From NCBI RefSeq assembly GCF_002008315.2, contig NZ_MVDG02000001.1, positions 3,658,001 to 3,722,000 on the forward strand: a stretch of DNA of 64,000 bases, written 5' to 3'. The notes under the pieces were generated by a model. It saw nothing but the letters and a program-made list of their open reading frames with translations, had not been told where the DNA came from and made no database searches. A program made the position numbers and the translations under genes. The stretch is from Arthrobacter sp. KBS0703. Lineage in GTDB: Bacteria > Actinomycetota > Actinomycetes > Actinomycetales > Micrococcaceae. Positions 25,949 through 35,818 of this stretch are shown here, one piece after another (position 1 is the first letter of the stretch; each line of letters begins with the position of its first letter).

Positions 25949-28441
25949 CTAGGCGCTCGGGGCGATTTCCGGAATGCGCGGCTTGGCGTTGCCGGCGAAG
26001 GTGAACTTGGCGTCGTCGCCTTCGCCGTCCACATCCACCACCACGATGTCACCGGAGTGCAGCTCGCCGAACAGGATCTTCTCCGAGAGCTGGTCCTCGA
26101 TCTCGCGCTGGATGGTGCGGCGCAGCGGCCGGGCACCCATGGCGGGATCGTAACCGCGGGTGGCCAGGAGGACCTTGGCGGCCTTGGTCAGCTCGATGCC
26201 CATGTCCTTGTCCTTGAGGCGCTTCTCCAGGCGCGTCACGAACATGTCCACGATCTCGATGATCTCGTCCTGCGTCAGCTGCGGGAACACCACGACGTCG
26301 TCAACACGGTTCAGGAACTCGGGGCGGAAGTGCTGCTTGAGCTCCTCTGTGACCCGGGCCCGCATCCGGTTGTAACCGGTCTGGGTGTCGGTGCCGGACT
26401 GGAAGCCGGTGGCAACGCTCTTGGAGATGTCCCGGGTGCCCAGGTTGGTGGTCATGATGATCACGGTGTTCTTGAAGTCCACCACGCGGCCCTGGGAGTC
26501 GGTCAGCCGGCCGTCTTCCAGGATCTGGAGCAGTGAGTTGAAGAGGTCCGCGTGGGCCTTTTCCACTTCGTCGAACAGGACCACGGAGAACGGACGGCGG
26601 CGGACCTTCTCGGTCAGCTGCCCGCCCTCTTCGTAGCCCACGTAGCCCGGAGGGGCACCGAAGAGCCGCGACACCGTGTGCTTCTCCGAGTATTCGGACA
26701 TGTCCAGGGTGATCAGAGCGTCTTCTTCACCGAACAGGAATTCGGCGAGGGCCTTGGCGAGCTCGGTCTTGCCGACTCCCGTGGGGCCGGCGAAGATGAA
26801 CGAACCGCCGGGGCGCTTCGGGTCCTTCAGTCCTGCGCGGGTGCGGCGGATGGCCTGGGACAGGGCCCTGATGGCCTCGTTCTGGCCGACGACGCGCTTG
26901 TGCAGTTCGTCTTCCATCTTCAGCAGTCGCGAGGACTCTTCCTCGGTCAGCTTGAACACCGGGATGCCCGTCGAGTTGGCGAGGACTTCGGCAATTAGGT
27001 CCTCGTCCACCTCGGAGATGTCGTCCATGCCGCCGGTCTTCCAGTGGCGTTCCTTCTCCGAACGCTCCGTGATGAGCTTCTGCTCCTTGTCACGCAGCGC
27101 AGCAGCACCCTCGAAGTCCTGCGCGTCAATCGCGGACTCCTTCTCCATCTTCAGCTCGGAGATGCGTTCGTCCATCTCCTTCAGCTCCGGCGGAGCTGTC
27201 ATGCGGCGGATGCGGAGCCGGGCACCGGCTTCGTCGATGAGGTCGATCGCCTTGTCCGGCAGGAAGCGGTCCGAAATGTAGCGCTCGGAGAGGTTCGCTG
27301 CCGAGGCGAGGGCGCCGTCGGTAATGGTGACCCGGTGGTGCGCCTCGTAGCGGTCGCGCAGCCCCTTGAGGATCTCGATCGCGTGAGCGACCGACGGCTC
27401 CTTCACCTGGATGGGCTGGAAGCGGCGCTCCAGTGCAGCATCCTTCTCGATGTGCTTGCGGTACTCATCCAGCGTGGTGGCGCCGATGGTCTGCAGCTCA
27501 CCGCGGGCCAGCATCGGCTTCAGGATCGAGGCCGCATCGATGGCGCCTTCCGCGGCACCGGCACCCACAAGGGTGTGGATTTCATCGATGAAGAGGATGA
27601 TGTCGCCGCGGGTGCGGATCTCCTTGAGCACCTTCTTCAGGCGCTCTTCGAAGTCGCCGCGGTAGCGGGAGCCGGCCACGAGGGACCCGAGGTCCAGCGT
27701 GTACAGCTGCTTGTCCTTGATGGTCTCCGGGACGTCGCCGCGGACGATCGCCTGGGCCAGGCCTTCGACGACGGCGGTCTTGCCGACCCCGGGCTCGCCG
27801 ATAAGCACCGGGTTGTTCTTGGTGCGGCGGGAAAGGACCTGCATGACGCGTTCCATTTCGGATTCGCGCCCGATGACGGGGTCCAGCTTGTTCTCGCGGG
27901 CGGCCTGGGTCAGGTTCCGGCCGAACTGGTCCAGGACAACCGAGCCGGCAGGTGTGCCTTCAGCCTGTCCGGGGCCGACGCCTGCGCCGGTGGTTTCCTT
28001 GCCCTGGTAGCCGGAAAGCAGCTGAATGACCTGCTGGCGGACGCGGTTGAGGTCCGCACCGAGCTTGACCAGCACCTGGGCCGCAACACCCTCACCCTCG
28101 CGGATGAGTCCCAGCAGGATGTGCTCCGTGCCGATGTAGTTGTGGCCCAGCTGCAGGGCCTCGCGCAGCGACAGCTCCAGCACCTTCTTTGCACGCGGGG
28201 TGAAGGGGATGTGGCCGGAGGGCGCCTGCTGGCCCTGGCCGATGATCTCCTGCACCTGCTCGCGGACGCCGTCGAGCGAAATGCTCAAGGACTCAAGAGC
28301 TTTGGCGGCAACACCCTCACCCTCATGGATCAGACCCAAGAGGATGTGTTCGGTACCAATGTAATTGTGGTTCAGCATGCGTGCCTCTTCTTGGGCAAGC
28401 ACAACTACGCGACGGGCACGGTCCGTAAATCGCTCAAACAT
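25949..28441 (-). CDS. clpC: ATP-dependent Clp protease ATP-binding subunit ClpC
   Basis: ClpC unfolds proteins for ClpP. The 830-residue protein has the double Clp-N repeat (about 1-145), the first AAA+ domain with Walker A GEPGVGKT (215-222), a UVR-like middle domain ([20 protein letters not shown]), the second AAA+ domain with [10 protein letters not shown], and a normal C-terminus. ATG 28441 has AGGAG about nine bases upstream. The clpC-lsr2-lysS order is conserved in actinobacteria. No adapter interrupts it. Confidence 0.98.
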   Translation of the reverse strand: MFERFTDRARRVVVLAQEEARMLNHNYIGTEHILLGLIHEGEGVAAKALESLSISLDGVREQVQEIIGQGQQAPSGHIPFTPRAKKVLELSLREALQLGHNYIGTEHILLGLIREGEGVAAQVLVKLGADLNRVRQQVIQLLSGYQGKETTGAGVGPGQAEGTPAGSVVLDQFGRNLTQAARENKLDPVIGRESEMERVMQVLSRRTKNNPVLIGEPGVGKTAVVEGLAQAIVRGDVPETIKDKQLYTLDLGSLVAGSRYRGDFEERLKKVLKEIRTRGDIILFIDEIHTLVGAGAAEGAIDAASILKPMLARGELQTIGATTLDEYRKHIEKDAALERRFQPIQVKEPSVAHAIEILKGLRDRYEAHHRVTITDGALASAANLSERYISDRFLPDKAIDLIDEAGARLRIRRMTAPPELKEMDERISELKMEKESAIDAQDFEGAAALRDKEQKLITERSEKERHWKTGGMDDISEVDEDLIAEVLANSTGIPVFKLTEEESSRLLKMEDELHKRVVGQNEAIRALSQAIRRTRAGLKDPKRPGGSFIFAGPTGVGKTELAKALAEFLFGEEDALITLDMSEYSEKHTVSRLFGAPPGYVGYEEGGQLTEKVRRRPFSVVLFDEVEKAHADLFNSLLQILEDGRLTDSQGRVVDFKNTVIIMTTNLGTRDISKSVATGFQSGTDTQTGYNRMRARVTEELKQHFRPEFLNRVDDVVVFPQLTQDEIIEIVDMFVTRLEKRLKDKDMGIELTKAAKVLLATRGYDPAMGARPLRRTIQREIEDQLSEKILFGELHSGDIVVVDVDGEGDDAKFTFAGNAKPRIPEIAPSA

Positions 28442-28869
28442 TTCGCCACACTCCTAGCTACGACGTACTTTGATGCTACGTGGGAGATCCAGACTTGGGG
28501 AGCTTGTTCGCCACAGGGGAAACCGTGACGCTTGCGCCGACTCCGCACCCGGCCGCCGGAACCGGCCGTGCGCTGCCCAAAACGTCTCCTCGGGCGTCCT
28601 CGCTGCCCCGCGCCGCCCGCCCGCGCATTGCGTTCCCTTCGGCGGCAATACCGGCCCGGAATAACAGCTGATGGCTTCGTCACATTTACGGATATGGCCG
28701 ATGATGAAGATCCGGTATTCGCGAGCTGGCGGATTACTCCGCCCGGCAGATGATTCCGCCAAGAGGGGACGGCGGCCGCTTATGGCGGCGGGAAAGAACC
28801 CCGGGCTTAAAGGATGGCGCCCCCGGTAAACACCGGAGGCGCCGTTCTTATGCTCAGAGTCCCAGCGGA
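28442..28869. other. Intergenic region between clpC and lsr2
   Basis: No gene is supported; short frames here lack codon bias. It contains the clpC promoter region and the lsr2 terminator. GTTCGCCACAGGGGAAAC at 28506-28523, about 65 bases before clpC, is a partial match to the GTTCGC-type palindromes bound by ClgR; the right half is poor, so this is only a suggestion. Confidence 0.4.
28816..28843 (-). terminator. Terminator downstream of lsr2
   Basis: GGCGCCCCCGGT (28816-28827) pairs with ACCGGAGGCGCC (28832-28843), one mismatch, four-base loop. On the lsr2 strand it is followed by ATCCTTTAAG, a weak T-run. Confidence 0.75.
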
Positions 28870-29196
28870 CTAGGAATTTGCCTTTTGGTAGGCTTCCTGA
28901 ATTTCAGCCTGGATGCGGCCGCGGCTATTAACCGTGTATCCGTGGTCCCGCGCCCACTGCCGTATCTGCGCCGAGTCCTGGTTGCGTCCGCCCGATGTCT
29001 TGGTGCGGGCGGGGCGGCCGCTGGACGTTTTGCGGCCAGCGGAAACAAAGCGTTCCAGCGCGGACCGCAGTTCTGAAGCATTGGCGGATGACAAGTCAAT
29101 TTCGTAACTCACACCATCCAGCCCAAAGCGGACAGTTTCGTCCGCCGATCCCCCATCCAGATCGTCCACGAGGACGATATTAACTTTCTGTGCCAT
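28870..29196 (-). CDS. lsr2: Lsr2 nucleoid-associated protein
   Basis: Lsr2 is the actinobacterial H-NS-like protein that bridges AT-rich DNA and silences transferred genes. The 108-residue protein has the N-terminal dimerisation domain (VNIVLVDDLDGG, VRFGLDGVSYEIDLS) and the C-terminal DNA-binding domain with the AT-hook-like NSRGRI. AGAGAG lies about nine bases before ATG 29196. Full length and uninterrupted. Confidence 0.97.
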   Translation of the reverse strand: MAQKVNIVLVDDLDGGSADETVRFGLDGVSYEIDLSSANASELRSALERFVSAGRKTSSGRPARTKTSGGRNQDSAQIRQWARDHGYTVNSRGRIQAEIQEAYQKANS

Positions 29197-29347
29197 GAAA
29201 ATTCTCTCTTTTGGAAAGGGTCCTGAATCCAGAAAAGCAGGATGTAACTATTGAAGTATCTCCCGCATTAAGGCAACGCGTCAAAACGCGCAATGGTTCC
29301 CTGTGGAAAGCACCCGGAAAGAATGTTGCCTGCTATTTGTCTGATTC

Positions 29348-29385
29348 CTGTCTCTTATACACATCTAGATGTGTATAAGAGACAG
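29348..29385 (+). other. Mate-pair junction adapter (artefact)
   Basis: Complete 38-bp adapter about 150 bases upstream of lsr2. It separates the lsr2 promoter region from a 102-base island. Confidence 0.97.
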
Positions 29386-29487
29386 CGTCCGTGGCCGGAC
29401 CCGGCCGGGGTCCGGCAGCCGCCGGCCCGGCACTCGTCGGCCCGGCGGCAGGCCCGGCGGGCCCGGAAGCGCCGGCGGGCACGGACC
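29386..29487 (-). other. 102-base GC-rich island between two adapters
   Basis: On the minus strand one frame reads VPAGASGPAGPAAGPTSAG and further Ala/Pro/Gly, typical of a low-complexity protein tail. It probably belongs to the C-terminus of the small membrane gene that starts at 29633, but both ends are artificial, so its true position is unproven. Confidence 0.5.
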
Positions 29488-29525
29488 CTGTCTCTTATAC
29501 ACATCTAGATGTGTATAAGAGACAG
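29488..29525 (+). other. Mate-pair junction adapter (artefact)
   Basis: Complete 38-bp adapter cutting the small membrane protein gene downstream of lysS. Confidence 0.97.
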
Positions 29526-29633
29526 GGCCTCGGCCTGGCGCTCGGACTTGTCAGCGTTAAAGATCGACTTCATGGCGAACCAGAAAAGCAGGCCCACCAC
29601 GAGCGAGGGCAGCAGTACGGCTACGTAGTCCAC
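29526..29633 (-). CDS. Small membrane protein downstream of lysS, 3' part lost
   Basis: GTG 29633 begins two bases after the lysS stop and gives 36 codons: one membrane helix (VDYVAVLLPSLVVGLLFWFA) then MKSIFNADKSERQAEA, where the adapter starts. A Pro/Ala/Gly-rich tail in the neighbouring 29386-29487 island probably continues it. Family unknown to me; its position suggests co-transcription with lysS. Confidence 0.7.
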
Positions 29634-29635
29634 GG

Positions 29636-31177
29636 TCAGTGCCCCTCGGGCTTCAGCAGCGGGAAGAGGATGGTCTCGCGGATGCCGGCGCCGGTGAACA
29701 GCATCACGAGGCGGTCGATGCCGAGGCCGATGCCGCCCATGGGCGGCGCCCCGTACTCGAGGGCACGGAGGAAGTCCTCGTCCAGCTGCATTGCCTCGAC
29801 GTCGCCGGCGGCCGCGTGCCGGGACTGCTCGGTGAGCCGTTCCCGCTGGATGACGGGGTCGATGAGTTCGGAGAAGGCGGTGCCGCGCTCCATGCCGCCG
29901 ATGATGAGGTCCCAGGCCTCGATGAGGCGGCCGTCCTCGCGGTGCGGGCGGGCCAGCGGCTGGGCCGACGGTGGGTAGTCGTACACGAACGTGGGGTTCA
30001 GCAGCGTGGGCTCCACGATCTCGCCGAACAGCTCCACGGCCAGCTTCTCGGCGTCCCACTTCGGGTCCACCTTGACGTCGTGCTTCTCCGCCACCGCGCG
30101 AAGTTCCTCCAGCGGGGTGTCCGGGGTGATCTCCTGGCCAACGGCTTCGGAAAGGCCCGGGTACACGGCCAGCCAGGCCCAGTCGCCGTCGAGGTTGATC
30201 TCGCCGGCATCGGTCTGCAGGGTGCGTCCGGCGCCCACGGCGTCCGCGGCGTCGAGGATGATCTCTTTGATGCGGTCTGCCATGACGAACTGGTCAGCCC
30301 AGGCCTCGTAGCATTCGAGGGTGGTGAATTCGGGGCTGTGGGTTGAGTCCACGCCCTCGTTGCGGAATACGCGGCCCATGTCGTAGACCCGGTCGATGCC
30401 GCCCACCACTGCGCGCTTGAGGTAGAGCTCGGTGGCGATGCGGAGGGTCATTTTCTGGTCGAACGCGTTCATGTGCGTTTCAAACGGCCGCGCCAGGGCG
30501 CCGCCGTGGACCAGCTGGAGGATGGGGGTCTCCACCTCCACGTAGTTGTGGCGGTACAGGCTTTCACGGATGGAGCGGGTGATGGCCGCGCGGGTGTAGA
30601 CCATCTCGCGTGCCTCATCGCGGACCATCAGGTCCACGTAGCGCTGGCGGACGCGGGTTTCCTCGTTCAGCCCCGCGTGCAGCACCGGCAGCGGGCGCAG
30701 TGCCTTGGACGCCATGGACCAGGACTCCGCCATGACGGAGAGCTCGCCGCGGCGGGAGGAGATGACCTCGCCCTTGATGAAGACGTGGTCGCCCAGGTCC
30801 ACCAGGGCCTTCCAGTCCGCGAGCGCCTCTTCGCCGACGTTGGCGAGGCTGAGCATGGCCTGCAGCCGAGTGCCCTTGCCGTCCACGCCGCCTTCCTGCA
30901 GCGTGGCGAAGCAGAGCTTGCCGGTGTTCCGGACAAACACCACGCGTCCGGTGATTCCGACGACGTCCCCGGTGGTCTCGTCGGCTTCCAAGTGCGAGTA
31001 TTTTTCCCGGATCTCGCTGAGTGAATGCGTGCGCTCAACACCCACCGGATATGCCTCGGCCCCGCGTTCAATCAGCTTGGCGCGCTTTTCCATGCGGATG
31101 CGCATCTGTTCGCTGGCGTCGACCGGCTCTGGGGCATTCTTGGGGGCAGGGGTGTTTTGGGAAGTCACAATCATCAA
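29636..31177 (-). CDS. lysS: Lysyl-tRNA synthetase, class II
   Basis: Charges tRNA-Lys. The 513-residue protein has the N-terminal OB-fold anticodon-binding domain (VVGITGRVVFVRNTGKL) and the class II catalytic core: motif 2 VFRNEGVDSTHSPEF and motif 3 GIGLGIDRLVML. A second in-frame ATG immediately follows the first, and a third start further in is possible. Position between panC and lsr2 is as in other actinobacteria. Confidence 0.97.
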   Translation of the reverse strand: MMIVTSQNTPAPKNAPEPVDASEQMRIRMEKRAKLIERGAEAYPVGVERTHSLSEIREKYSHLEADETTGDVVGITGRVVFVRNTGKLCFATLQEGGVDGKGTRLQAMLSLANVGEEALADWKALVDLGDHVFIKGEVISSRRGELSVMAESWSMASKALRPLPVLHAGLNEETRVRQRYVDLMVRDEAREMVYTRAAITRSIRESLYRHNYVEVETPILQLVHGGALARPFETHMNAFDQKMTLRIATELYLKRAVVGGIDRVYDMGRVFRNEGVDSTHSPEFTTLECYEAWADQFVMADRIKEIILDAADAVGAGRTLQTDAGEINLDGDWAWLAVYPGLSEAVGQEITPDTPLEELRAVAEKHDVKVDPKWDAEKLAVELFGEIVEPTLLNPTFVYDYPPSAQPLARPHREDGRLIEAWDLIIGGMERGTAFSELIDPVIQRERLTEQSRHAAAGDVEAMQLDEDFLRALEYGAPPMGGIGLGIDRLVMLFTGAGIRETILFPLLKPEGH

Positions 31178-31260
31178 GTTTACCGGGACTTCGCGTACCC
31201 GGCTTTCGGGGCCGCCGATGCGCCGGCGGCCGCTGCCGGATTCCTGTCAGGAGCGGGGCA

Positions 31261-31266
31261 TAGACT
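31261..31266 (+). promoter_or_regulatory. Candidate -10 box, leaderless hydrolase transcript
   Basis: TAGACT ends six bases before GTG 31273. The tandem paralogue has TAGGCT at 32280-32285, also six bases before its ATG, so the arrangement is shared. Confidence 0.4.
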
Positions 31267-31272
31267 CTCGCT

Positions 31273-32200
31273 GTGGAGACGTGGACCTGTCTCTTATACA
31301 CATCTAGATGTGTATAAGAGACAGGCGGCGGCCAGCTTGAGGTGCATTCCTTCCGGCCTGCGGGCCTCGCGGTAACGCACGGCGGCTCCCCCGCCGCCGG
31401 TGACCCGCCCGCGCCGGCGGCGCCCGGCTGTCTCTTATACACATCTAGATGTGTATAAGAGACAGGCACTGTACCGTCCGTTCGCCCGCAACCTGAGTCT
31501 CCTGCTGAGCCGGCCGGTGCACTGCTACAACCGCAGGGGCAGGGCCGGGTCTGCGCAGCAGCCGGACGGTTACTCGTTGGCCACCGAGATCAGCGACCTC
31601 GCGGCCGTCATGCGGGCGACGGGATCAGAGGATGTGGTGGCCCACAGCTACGGCGGCTTTGTGGCTCTTCAGGCGGCGCGCGGCATTCCGTTCCGGCGGC
31701 TCGTGACCTATGACGCCGCGGTGTCGCTGTCCGGAAACCTGGGCCGCCGCTGGCGTCCGGAGCTGGAGCAGGCCATGACGGCGGGGCAGCTGGACCACGC
31801 CTGGGCACTTCTGGTGCACGGCCTGGAGACCGCGGGGCCGGTCTCCCACCTGCCGCTCGGGGCACTCCGGATGCTGAGCATCCTGTCCGCGCGGACCAGC
31901 CTCGGCGCCGAGATGCGGGAGCTGCTGCCGACTGCCGTCAGGGAAATGCGGGCCGTGCTGGACACCGACGCCCGCCCGGACGATTTCGTGGGAGTGTCCA
32001 CACCCACGCTCATGCTCAGCGGCGGCTGGAGCCCAGGATATTTTGCCGACATGGGGCGCCAGCTGGCCGCGGCAGTTCCGGCGATCGAGTTCGGCGTGGT
32101 TCCGGGCCAGCTGCACGAGGGTCCCATCCGCCCCGGGAAGCGCCTGGCCATCAGGATGGCGCGCTTCCTTGACGGCACCGACGGCAGGCTGCGTCGCTAA
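31273..32200 (+). CDS. Alpha/beta hydrolase, cut by two adapters
   Basis: GTG 31273 gives METWT, then an adapter (31287-31324). The island 31325-31427 reads GGQLEVHSFRPAGLAV in the right sense; a second adapter follows (31428-31465); the remainder begins ALYRPFARNLSLLL and includes the nucleophile elbow VVAHSYGGFVALQAARG and a C-terminal His (GQLHEGPI). Alignment by eye with the tandem paralogue at 32292 supports this order and shows small losses at each join. Function is unassigned; esterase or peroxidase-like hydrolases share the fold. Confidence 0.82.
31287..31324 (+). other. Mate-pair junction adapter (artefact)
   Basis: Complete 38-bp adapter after the fifth codon of the first alpha/beta hydrolase. 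Confidence 0.97.
31428..31465 (+). other. Mate-pair junction adapter (artefact)
   Basis: Complete 38-bp adapter within the first alpha/beta hydrolase, between its N-terminal strands and the ALYRPFARN helix. Confidence 0.97.
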
Positions 32201-32279
32201 GCATGCAGCCGCCGGGCATCGGGTCACCACCGGGCCGGCGCTCGGGCGGGCCGGGCTGTCAGCGGGGCCCGGCCTCGGC

Positions 32280-32285
32280 TAGGCT
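32280..32285 (+). promoter_or_regulatory. Candidate -10 box, leaderless hydrolase transcript
   Basis: TAGGCT lies six bases before ATG 32292. A weak -35 (TGTCAG) lies 17 bases further upstream. GGAG one base before the ATG is too close to act as a ribosome-binding site. Confidence 0.45.
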
Positions 32286-32291
32286 CGGAGC

Positions 32292-33128
32292 ATGACGCGC
32301 GAGATCATCAGCACACCCGACGACGGCAAACTTGAGCTGTTCACCACGGGCGCGGAGCTCGCATCGGCGGGTTCCGGCGTCGTCGTCGTCACGGCCTCCA
32401 TGGTGACGGCCGCCGACTACACCCGCTTCGCCCAGAAGCTCAGCGCCGAACTGGGCCGCCCGGTCCACACCTTCAACCGCCGGGGCCGCGGCGAATCGTC
32501 CGAGCAGCCTGCGGATTACACGCTGGACGTCGACATCCGCGACCTCGATGCGGTGATGAAGCACACGTCCAGCACGGACGTTTTCGGCCACAGTTTCGGC
32601 GGCGCCGTGGCGATTCACGCGGCACGGACCCTCCCCGTGGAGCGGCTCGCCGTCTATGACCCCGCCGTTTCCGTCAACCACAGCGTCAAGGCTGACTGGA
32701 CCACAGAATATGAGCGCGCGACGGCGGCCGGAGACGATGACCGCGCCCTCGCCGTCTTGCAGCGGGGGCTTGAGGCCGGCGGGGCGTTCTCGTCGCGCAT
32801 GCCGCTGTCCATGCTGACCCTGGCCAACAAGCTCACGGCCGGCACGTCGGTCGGCAAGCAGCAGCGCGAGATGATGCGCACCGGCGTCCGTGAGATCAAG
32901 GCCATCATCGCCGCGGACATGCCGGCGGAGCCGTTCCTGGAACTGCCGCTGGAGACGCTCATCATTGTGGGCGAGAAGAGCCCTGCCTATTTCGGCGTGG
33001 CCTGCGGCCAGATCCACGACGTCCTGTCCGGCTCCAGCTACACCATCCTGCCGGGCTTCGGGCACGACGGCGTCAACCGCGCACCGGACAAGCTCATCAC
33101 GGAACTCAGCGACTTCTTCGCCGGCTGA
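32292..33128 (+). CDS. Alpha/beta hydrolase (intact tandem paralogue)
   Basis: The 278-residue protein has the nucleophile motif VFGHSFGGAVAIHAAR, an acid-bearing strand near LETLIIVGEKSPAYF and the catalytic His in PGFGHDGVNRAP. It shares long blocks with the preceding gene (RPVHxxNRRGR, DLxAVM), so the pair arose by tandem duplication. Substrate unknown. It ends facing the MFS exporter across a strong palindrome. In related genomes, as I recall, lysS and panC are closer, so the pair plus exporter looks like a lineage insertion. Confidence 0.88.
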   Translation: MTREIISTPDDGKLELFTTGAELASAGSGVVVVTASMVTAADYTRFAQKLSAELGRPVHTFNRRGRGESSEQPADYTLDVDIRDLDAVMKHTSSTDVFGHSFGGAVAIHAARTLPVERLAVYDPAVSVNHSVKADWTTEYERATAAGDDDRALAVLQRGLEAGGAFSSRMPLSMLTLANKLTAGTSVGKQQREMMRTGVREIKAIIAADMPAEPFLELPLETLIIVGEKSPAYFGVACGQIHDVLSGSSYTILPGFGHDGVNRAPDKLITELSDFFAG

Positions 33129-33145
33129 GCCTGCCCCCTACCACG

Positions 33146-33208
33146 GCGCGAACAGGCAGATAATGCCCTCAAAATGAGGATTTGCGGGCATTATCTGGCG
33201 GTTCGCGC
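33146..33208. terminator. Long palindrome, bidirectional terminator
   Basis: GCGCGAACAGGCAGATAATG-CCC (33146-33168) pairs with 33186-33208 with two mismatches in 23 and a 17-base loop. It lies between convergent genes, as expected of a two-way terminator. The unusual core (CAGATAATGCCC) suggests a repeated intergenic element. Confidence 0.65.
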
Positions 33209-33240
33209 TCAGCGGGAGGGGCTTAAGTGCCCGTTCGCGT

Positions 33241-34779
33241 TTAGTGGGCCGCTGCTCCTGATGCGGCGCCGGACGTCTTGCGCATCATGGCGGACAGAAC
33301 GACGGCGGCTACTGCGATGATGGTGGCCGTCAGGAACGCGGCGTTCATCCCGGCGACGAGCCCGGATCCTGCCGAGACCACGGCGAAGATGGACACCAGC
33401 AGCGCCGTGCCGGCGGCACCGGCAACCTGCTGCAGGGTGCTCATGATGGCGGACCCGTGCGAGTACAGGTGCGGAGGCAGCGGATTCAGCCCGGTGGTGA
33501 AGGCCGGCGTGAACAGCAGGGCGAGCCCCAGGCTCAAGCCGACGTGCAGTGCGATGATCCACCACACCGGCGTGCTGGCGTTCAGCATCGAGAACTGCCA
33601 CAGCGCCAGCACCATCAGGGACGATCCCGACACCGTGAGCGGCAAGGGGCCCACTTTGTCGAACAGCCGGCCGATTACCGGTCCGAGCAGGCCCATGGCG
33701 AGGCCGCCGGGCAGCAGGGCCAGGCCGGTTTCGAGGGACTTCAGCCCGCGGATTTCCTGCAGGTACAAGGGAAGCAGGATGACGGCGCCAAACAGCGCCA
33801 CCATGGCCACCACCATGAGCAGCACGGACACCGTGAACATGCGGAAGTTGAACGCCCTCAGGTCCAGCAGCGGGGCTTCGGACTTCTGCAGCTGGAGCTG
33901 GCGCAGCACGAACGCGACGAGTCCGGCTACGCCGATGACCAGGGCCGCCACGGCGATCGTGCTCGCTCCGCCGTCGCCGCCGTGGCTTCCGCCGATCTGG
34001 CTTAGGCCGTATACCAGGCCGCCAAATGCGGGGATGGTCAGCACCACCGACACGAAATCGAGCTTGGATTTCTCTGTTTCGCCGACGTTAGTCAGGAACC
34101 TGGCACCGATCGCCAGCGCCGCCAGCGCGATGGGCAGGACGAAGACAAACATGAAGCGCCACGAGAAGTGTTCCAGGATCAGGCCTGAAACCGTGGGACC
34201 CATGGCCGGCGCCACGGAGATGGCGATGCTGACGTTGCCCATGACAGCCCCGCGGCGTGCCAGCGGAACCAGGGTCAGGATGGTGGTCATCAGCAGGGGA
34301 AGCATGATGGCGGTGCCGCCGGCCTGGACGATTCGCGCCAGCAGGAGGACTTCGAAGCCGGGCGCGGCAGCGGCGAGTGCGGTTCCGCCGGCGAAGAGGC
34401 CCATGGCCAGCAGGAAGACGGCGCGCGTGGAGAGCCGCTGCAGGATGAATCCGGTGGTGGGGATCACCACCGCCATGGTCAGCATGAAGCCCGTGGAAAG
34501 CCATTGCACCGTGGGGGCGTCCACTCGCAGGTCCACCATGAGCCGCTGCAGGGCAACGTTCATGATGGTCTCGTTGAGGATCACCACGAAGGTGGCCACG
34601 AGCAGTGTGACGATGACGGTCACGGACTCGCGGGACATCTTGTCGGCCGGCAGGGTCCCGGTCGGGGCTGCACTGGCCGGCTGCTTCGTTGCTGGAGCCG
34701 CTCCGGCGGGCTGGTTCAACGCGGCGTCTGGCTCGCGCACGGGTTCACCGTGGGAGTTTGACGTGACTTCGGTAGACAT
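33241..34779 (-). CDS. MFS drug exporter, DHA2 family (14 TM)
   Basis: The 512-residue protein has about 14 hydrophobic segments after a Pro/Ala-rich cytoplasmic N-terminus. DHA2/EmrB features include FVVILNETIMNVALQRL in TM1, PTVQWLSTGFMLTMAVVIP and the motif C-like block GPTVSGLILEHFSWRFMF. It should be a proton-driven exporter of unknown substrate. I chose ATG 34779 (MSTEVTSN), preceded by GAGGG, over the upstream frame. It converges on the hydrolase pair. Confidence 0.92.
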   Translation of the reverse strand: MSTEVTSNSHGEPVREPDAALNQPAGAAPATKQPASAAPTGTLPADKMSRESVTVIVTLLVATFVVILNETIMNVALQRLMVDLRVDAPTVQWLSTGFMLTMAVVIPTTGFILQRLSTRAVFLLAMGLFAGGTALAAAAPGFEVLLLARIVQAGGTAIMLPLLMTTILTLVPLARRGAVMGNVSIAISVAPAMGPTVSGLILEHFSWRFMFVFVLPIALAALAIGARFLTNVGETEKSKLDFVSVVLTIPAFGGLVYGLSQIGGSHGGDGGASTIAVAALVIGVAGLVAFVLRQLQLQKSEAPLLDLRAFNFRMFTVSVLLMVVAMVALFGAVILLPLYLQEIRGLKSLETGLALLPGGLAMGLLGPVIGRLFDKVGPLPLTVSGSSLMVLALWQFSMLNASTPVWWIIALHVGLSLGLALLFTPAFTTGLNPLPPHLYSHGSAIMSTLQQVAGAAGTALLVSIFAVVSAGSGLVAGMNAAFLTATIIAVAAVVLSAMMRKTSGAASGAAAH

Positions 34780-34887
34780 GGAGAGACCCTCGCGGAGTTG
34801 GGAGTGATGGCTTGCGGACACCGCCGCTGCAGACTCCAACAGTGTAAGGGCCGGACTCATTCCCGTACATGGGGAGAAGCTGTGGTG

Positions 34888-35817
34888 CTAGGAACTGAGC
34901 GGCACGTTGTCGATGAGCCGCACTGCACCCACCTTTGCCGCAACGATCGCCAGCCCCTCACCGCGGAACGGGGTCTCGCGGCAGTTCTCGGCCAGCGGCT
35001 CCAGCGTTCCGGGATCCACCACATCCAGGTAGTCCAGCTCAACCAGCCGCTGGGATTCGATGAGCGCCCGGGCCGAGTCCACATCCAGGGCCTCGTTCGC
35101 GTTGGCCCGGTCCTCGATGAGCCGCAGCGAACGCGACAGCACCAGGGCGGCTTGGCGTTCCTCGTCCGAGAGGAAGCGGTTGCGGCTGGACAGCGCCAGT
35201 CCGTCATCTGAGCGCACCGTGGGCACGCCGACGATCTCGACGGGAAAGTTCAGATCAGCCACCATCCGCTTAACCAGGACAAGCTGTTGGGCGTCCTTCT
35301 GCCCGAAGTAGGCCCGGTAACCCGGCAGGCCTCCTGCCGCGCCGGTGACGAACGCACCGTTCCCGGGGAGTCCGGTGCCGGGGATGCCCAAATGGAGCAG
35401 CTTCGCCACCACGGTGAGGGCGCCGTCGAAATGCCCCGGACGGGACGCGCCTTCCCATTTGTCGCCCAGCGCGCCGGCGGTGATCCGGACCATCGGCCTG
35501 CCGCCGGGGTACATTTCCTCCACAGACGGGGCGAACACCAGGTCAACGCCCTGTTCCTCGAGCAGGGCCATGTCGGCCTCGAGCGTCCGCGGATACCGCT
35601 CCAGATCCGCGGCCTCGCCGAACTGCAGCGGGTTCACGAAGATGGACGCCACCACAACGTCGTTCTGCTCGACAGCGGCCCGCGCCAGCCGCGCGTGTCC
35701 CTCGTGCAGGGCACCCATGGTGGGTACCAGGCCCAGGGAGGAGCCGTGTTTCTGGGTCAGGAGCAAGCGGCTCTGGGCACGGAGCGACGCTCCTGTGGTC
35801 ACTAGTCGGATTCCCAT
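34888..35817 (-). CDS. panC: Pantothenate synthetase
   Basis: Joins pantoate and beta-alanine with ATP in coenzyme A synthesis. The 309-residue protein has the nucleotide-binding [16 protein letters not shown] (HIGH-like HEGH), [27 protein letters not shown] and the KMSKS-like [10 protein letters not shown] loop. ATG 35817 follows GGAGGAAACTGAT; a 12-codon upstream extension is rejected. It begins just inside the end of the DUF2520 gene, so the two are coupled. Confidence 0.97.
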   Translation of the reverse strand: MGIRLVTTGASLRAQSRLLLTQKHGSSLGLVPTMGALHEGHARLARAAVEQNDVVVASIFVNPLQFGEAADLERYPRTLEADMALLEEQGVDLVFAPSVEEMYPGGRPMVRITAGALGDKWEGASRPGHFDGALTVVAKLLHLGIPGTGLPGNGAFVTGAAGGLPGYRAYFGQKDAQQLVLVKRMVADLNFPVEIVGVPTVRSDDGLALSSRNRFLSDEERQAALVLSRSLRLIEDRANANEALDVDSARALIESQRLVELDYLDVVDPGTLEPLAENCRETPFRGEGLAIVAAKVGAVRLIDNVPLSS

Positions 35818-35818
35818 A

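Noticed and set aside
28506..28523. A firm ClgR operator before clpC
   Set aside because: Only the GTTCGC half is good; the second half does not match, so it is mentioned as a weak suggestion, not a called site.
26057..28528. Long plus-strand reading frames opposite clpC, and similarly opposite ftsH, lysS and the MFS gene
   Set aside because: They are mirror frames produced by GC-rich codon bias. They lack family motifs, while the opposite strand encodes conserved proteins.
29386..29487. A collagen-like or repeat protein encoded by the GC-rich island
   Set aside because: Both edges are adapters and it is only 102 bases. It is better seen as the displaced tail of the small membrane protein after lysS.
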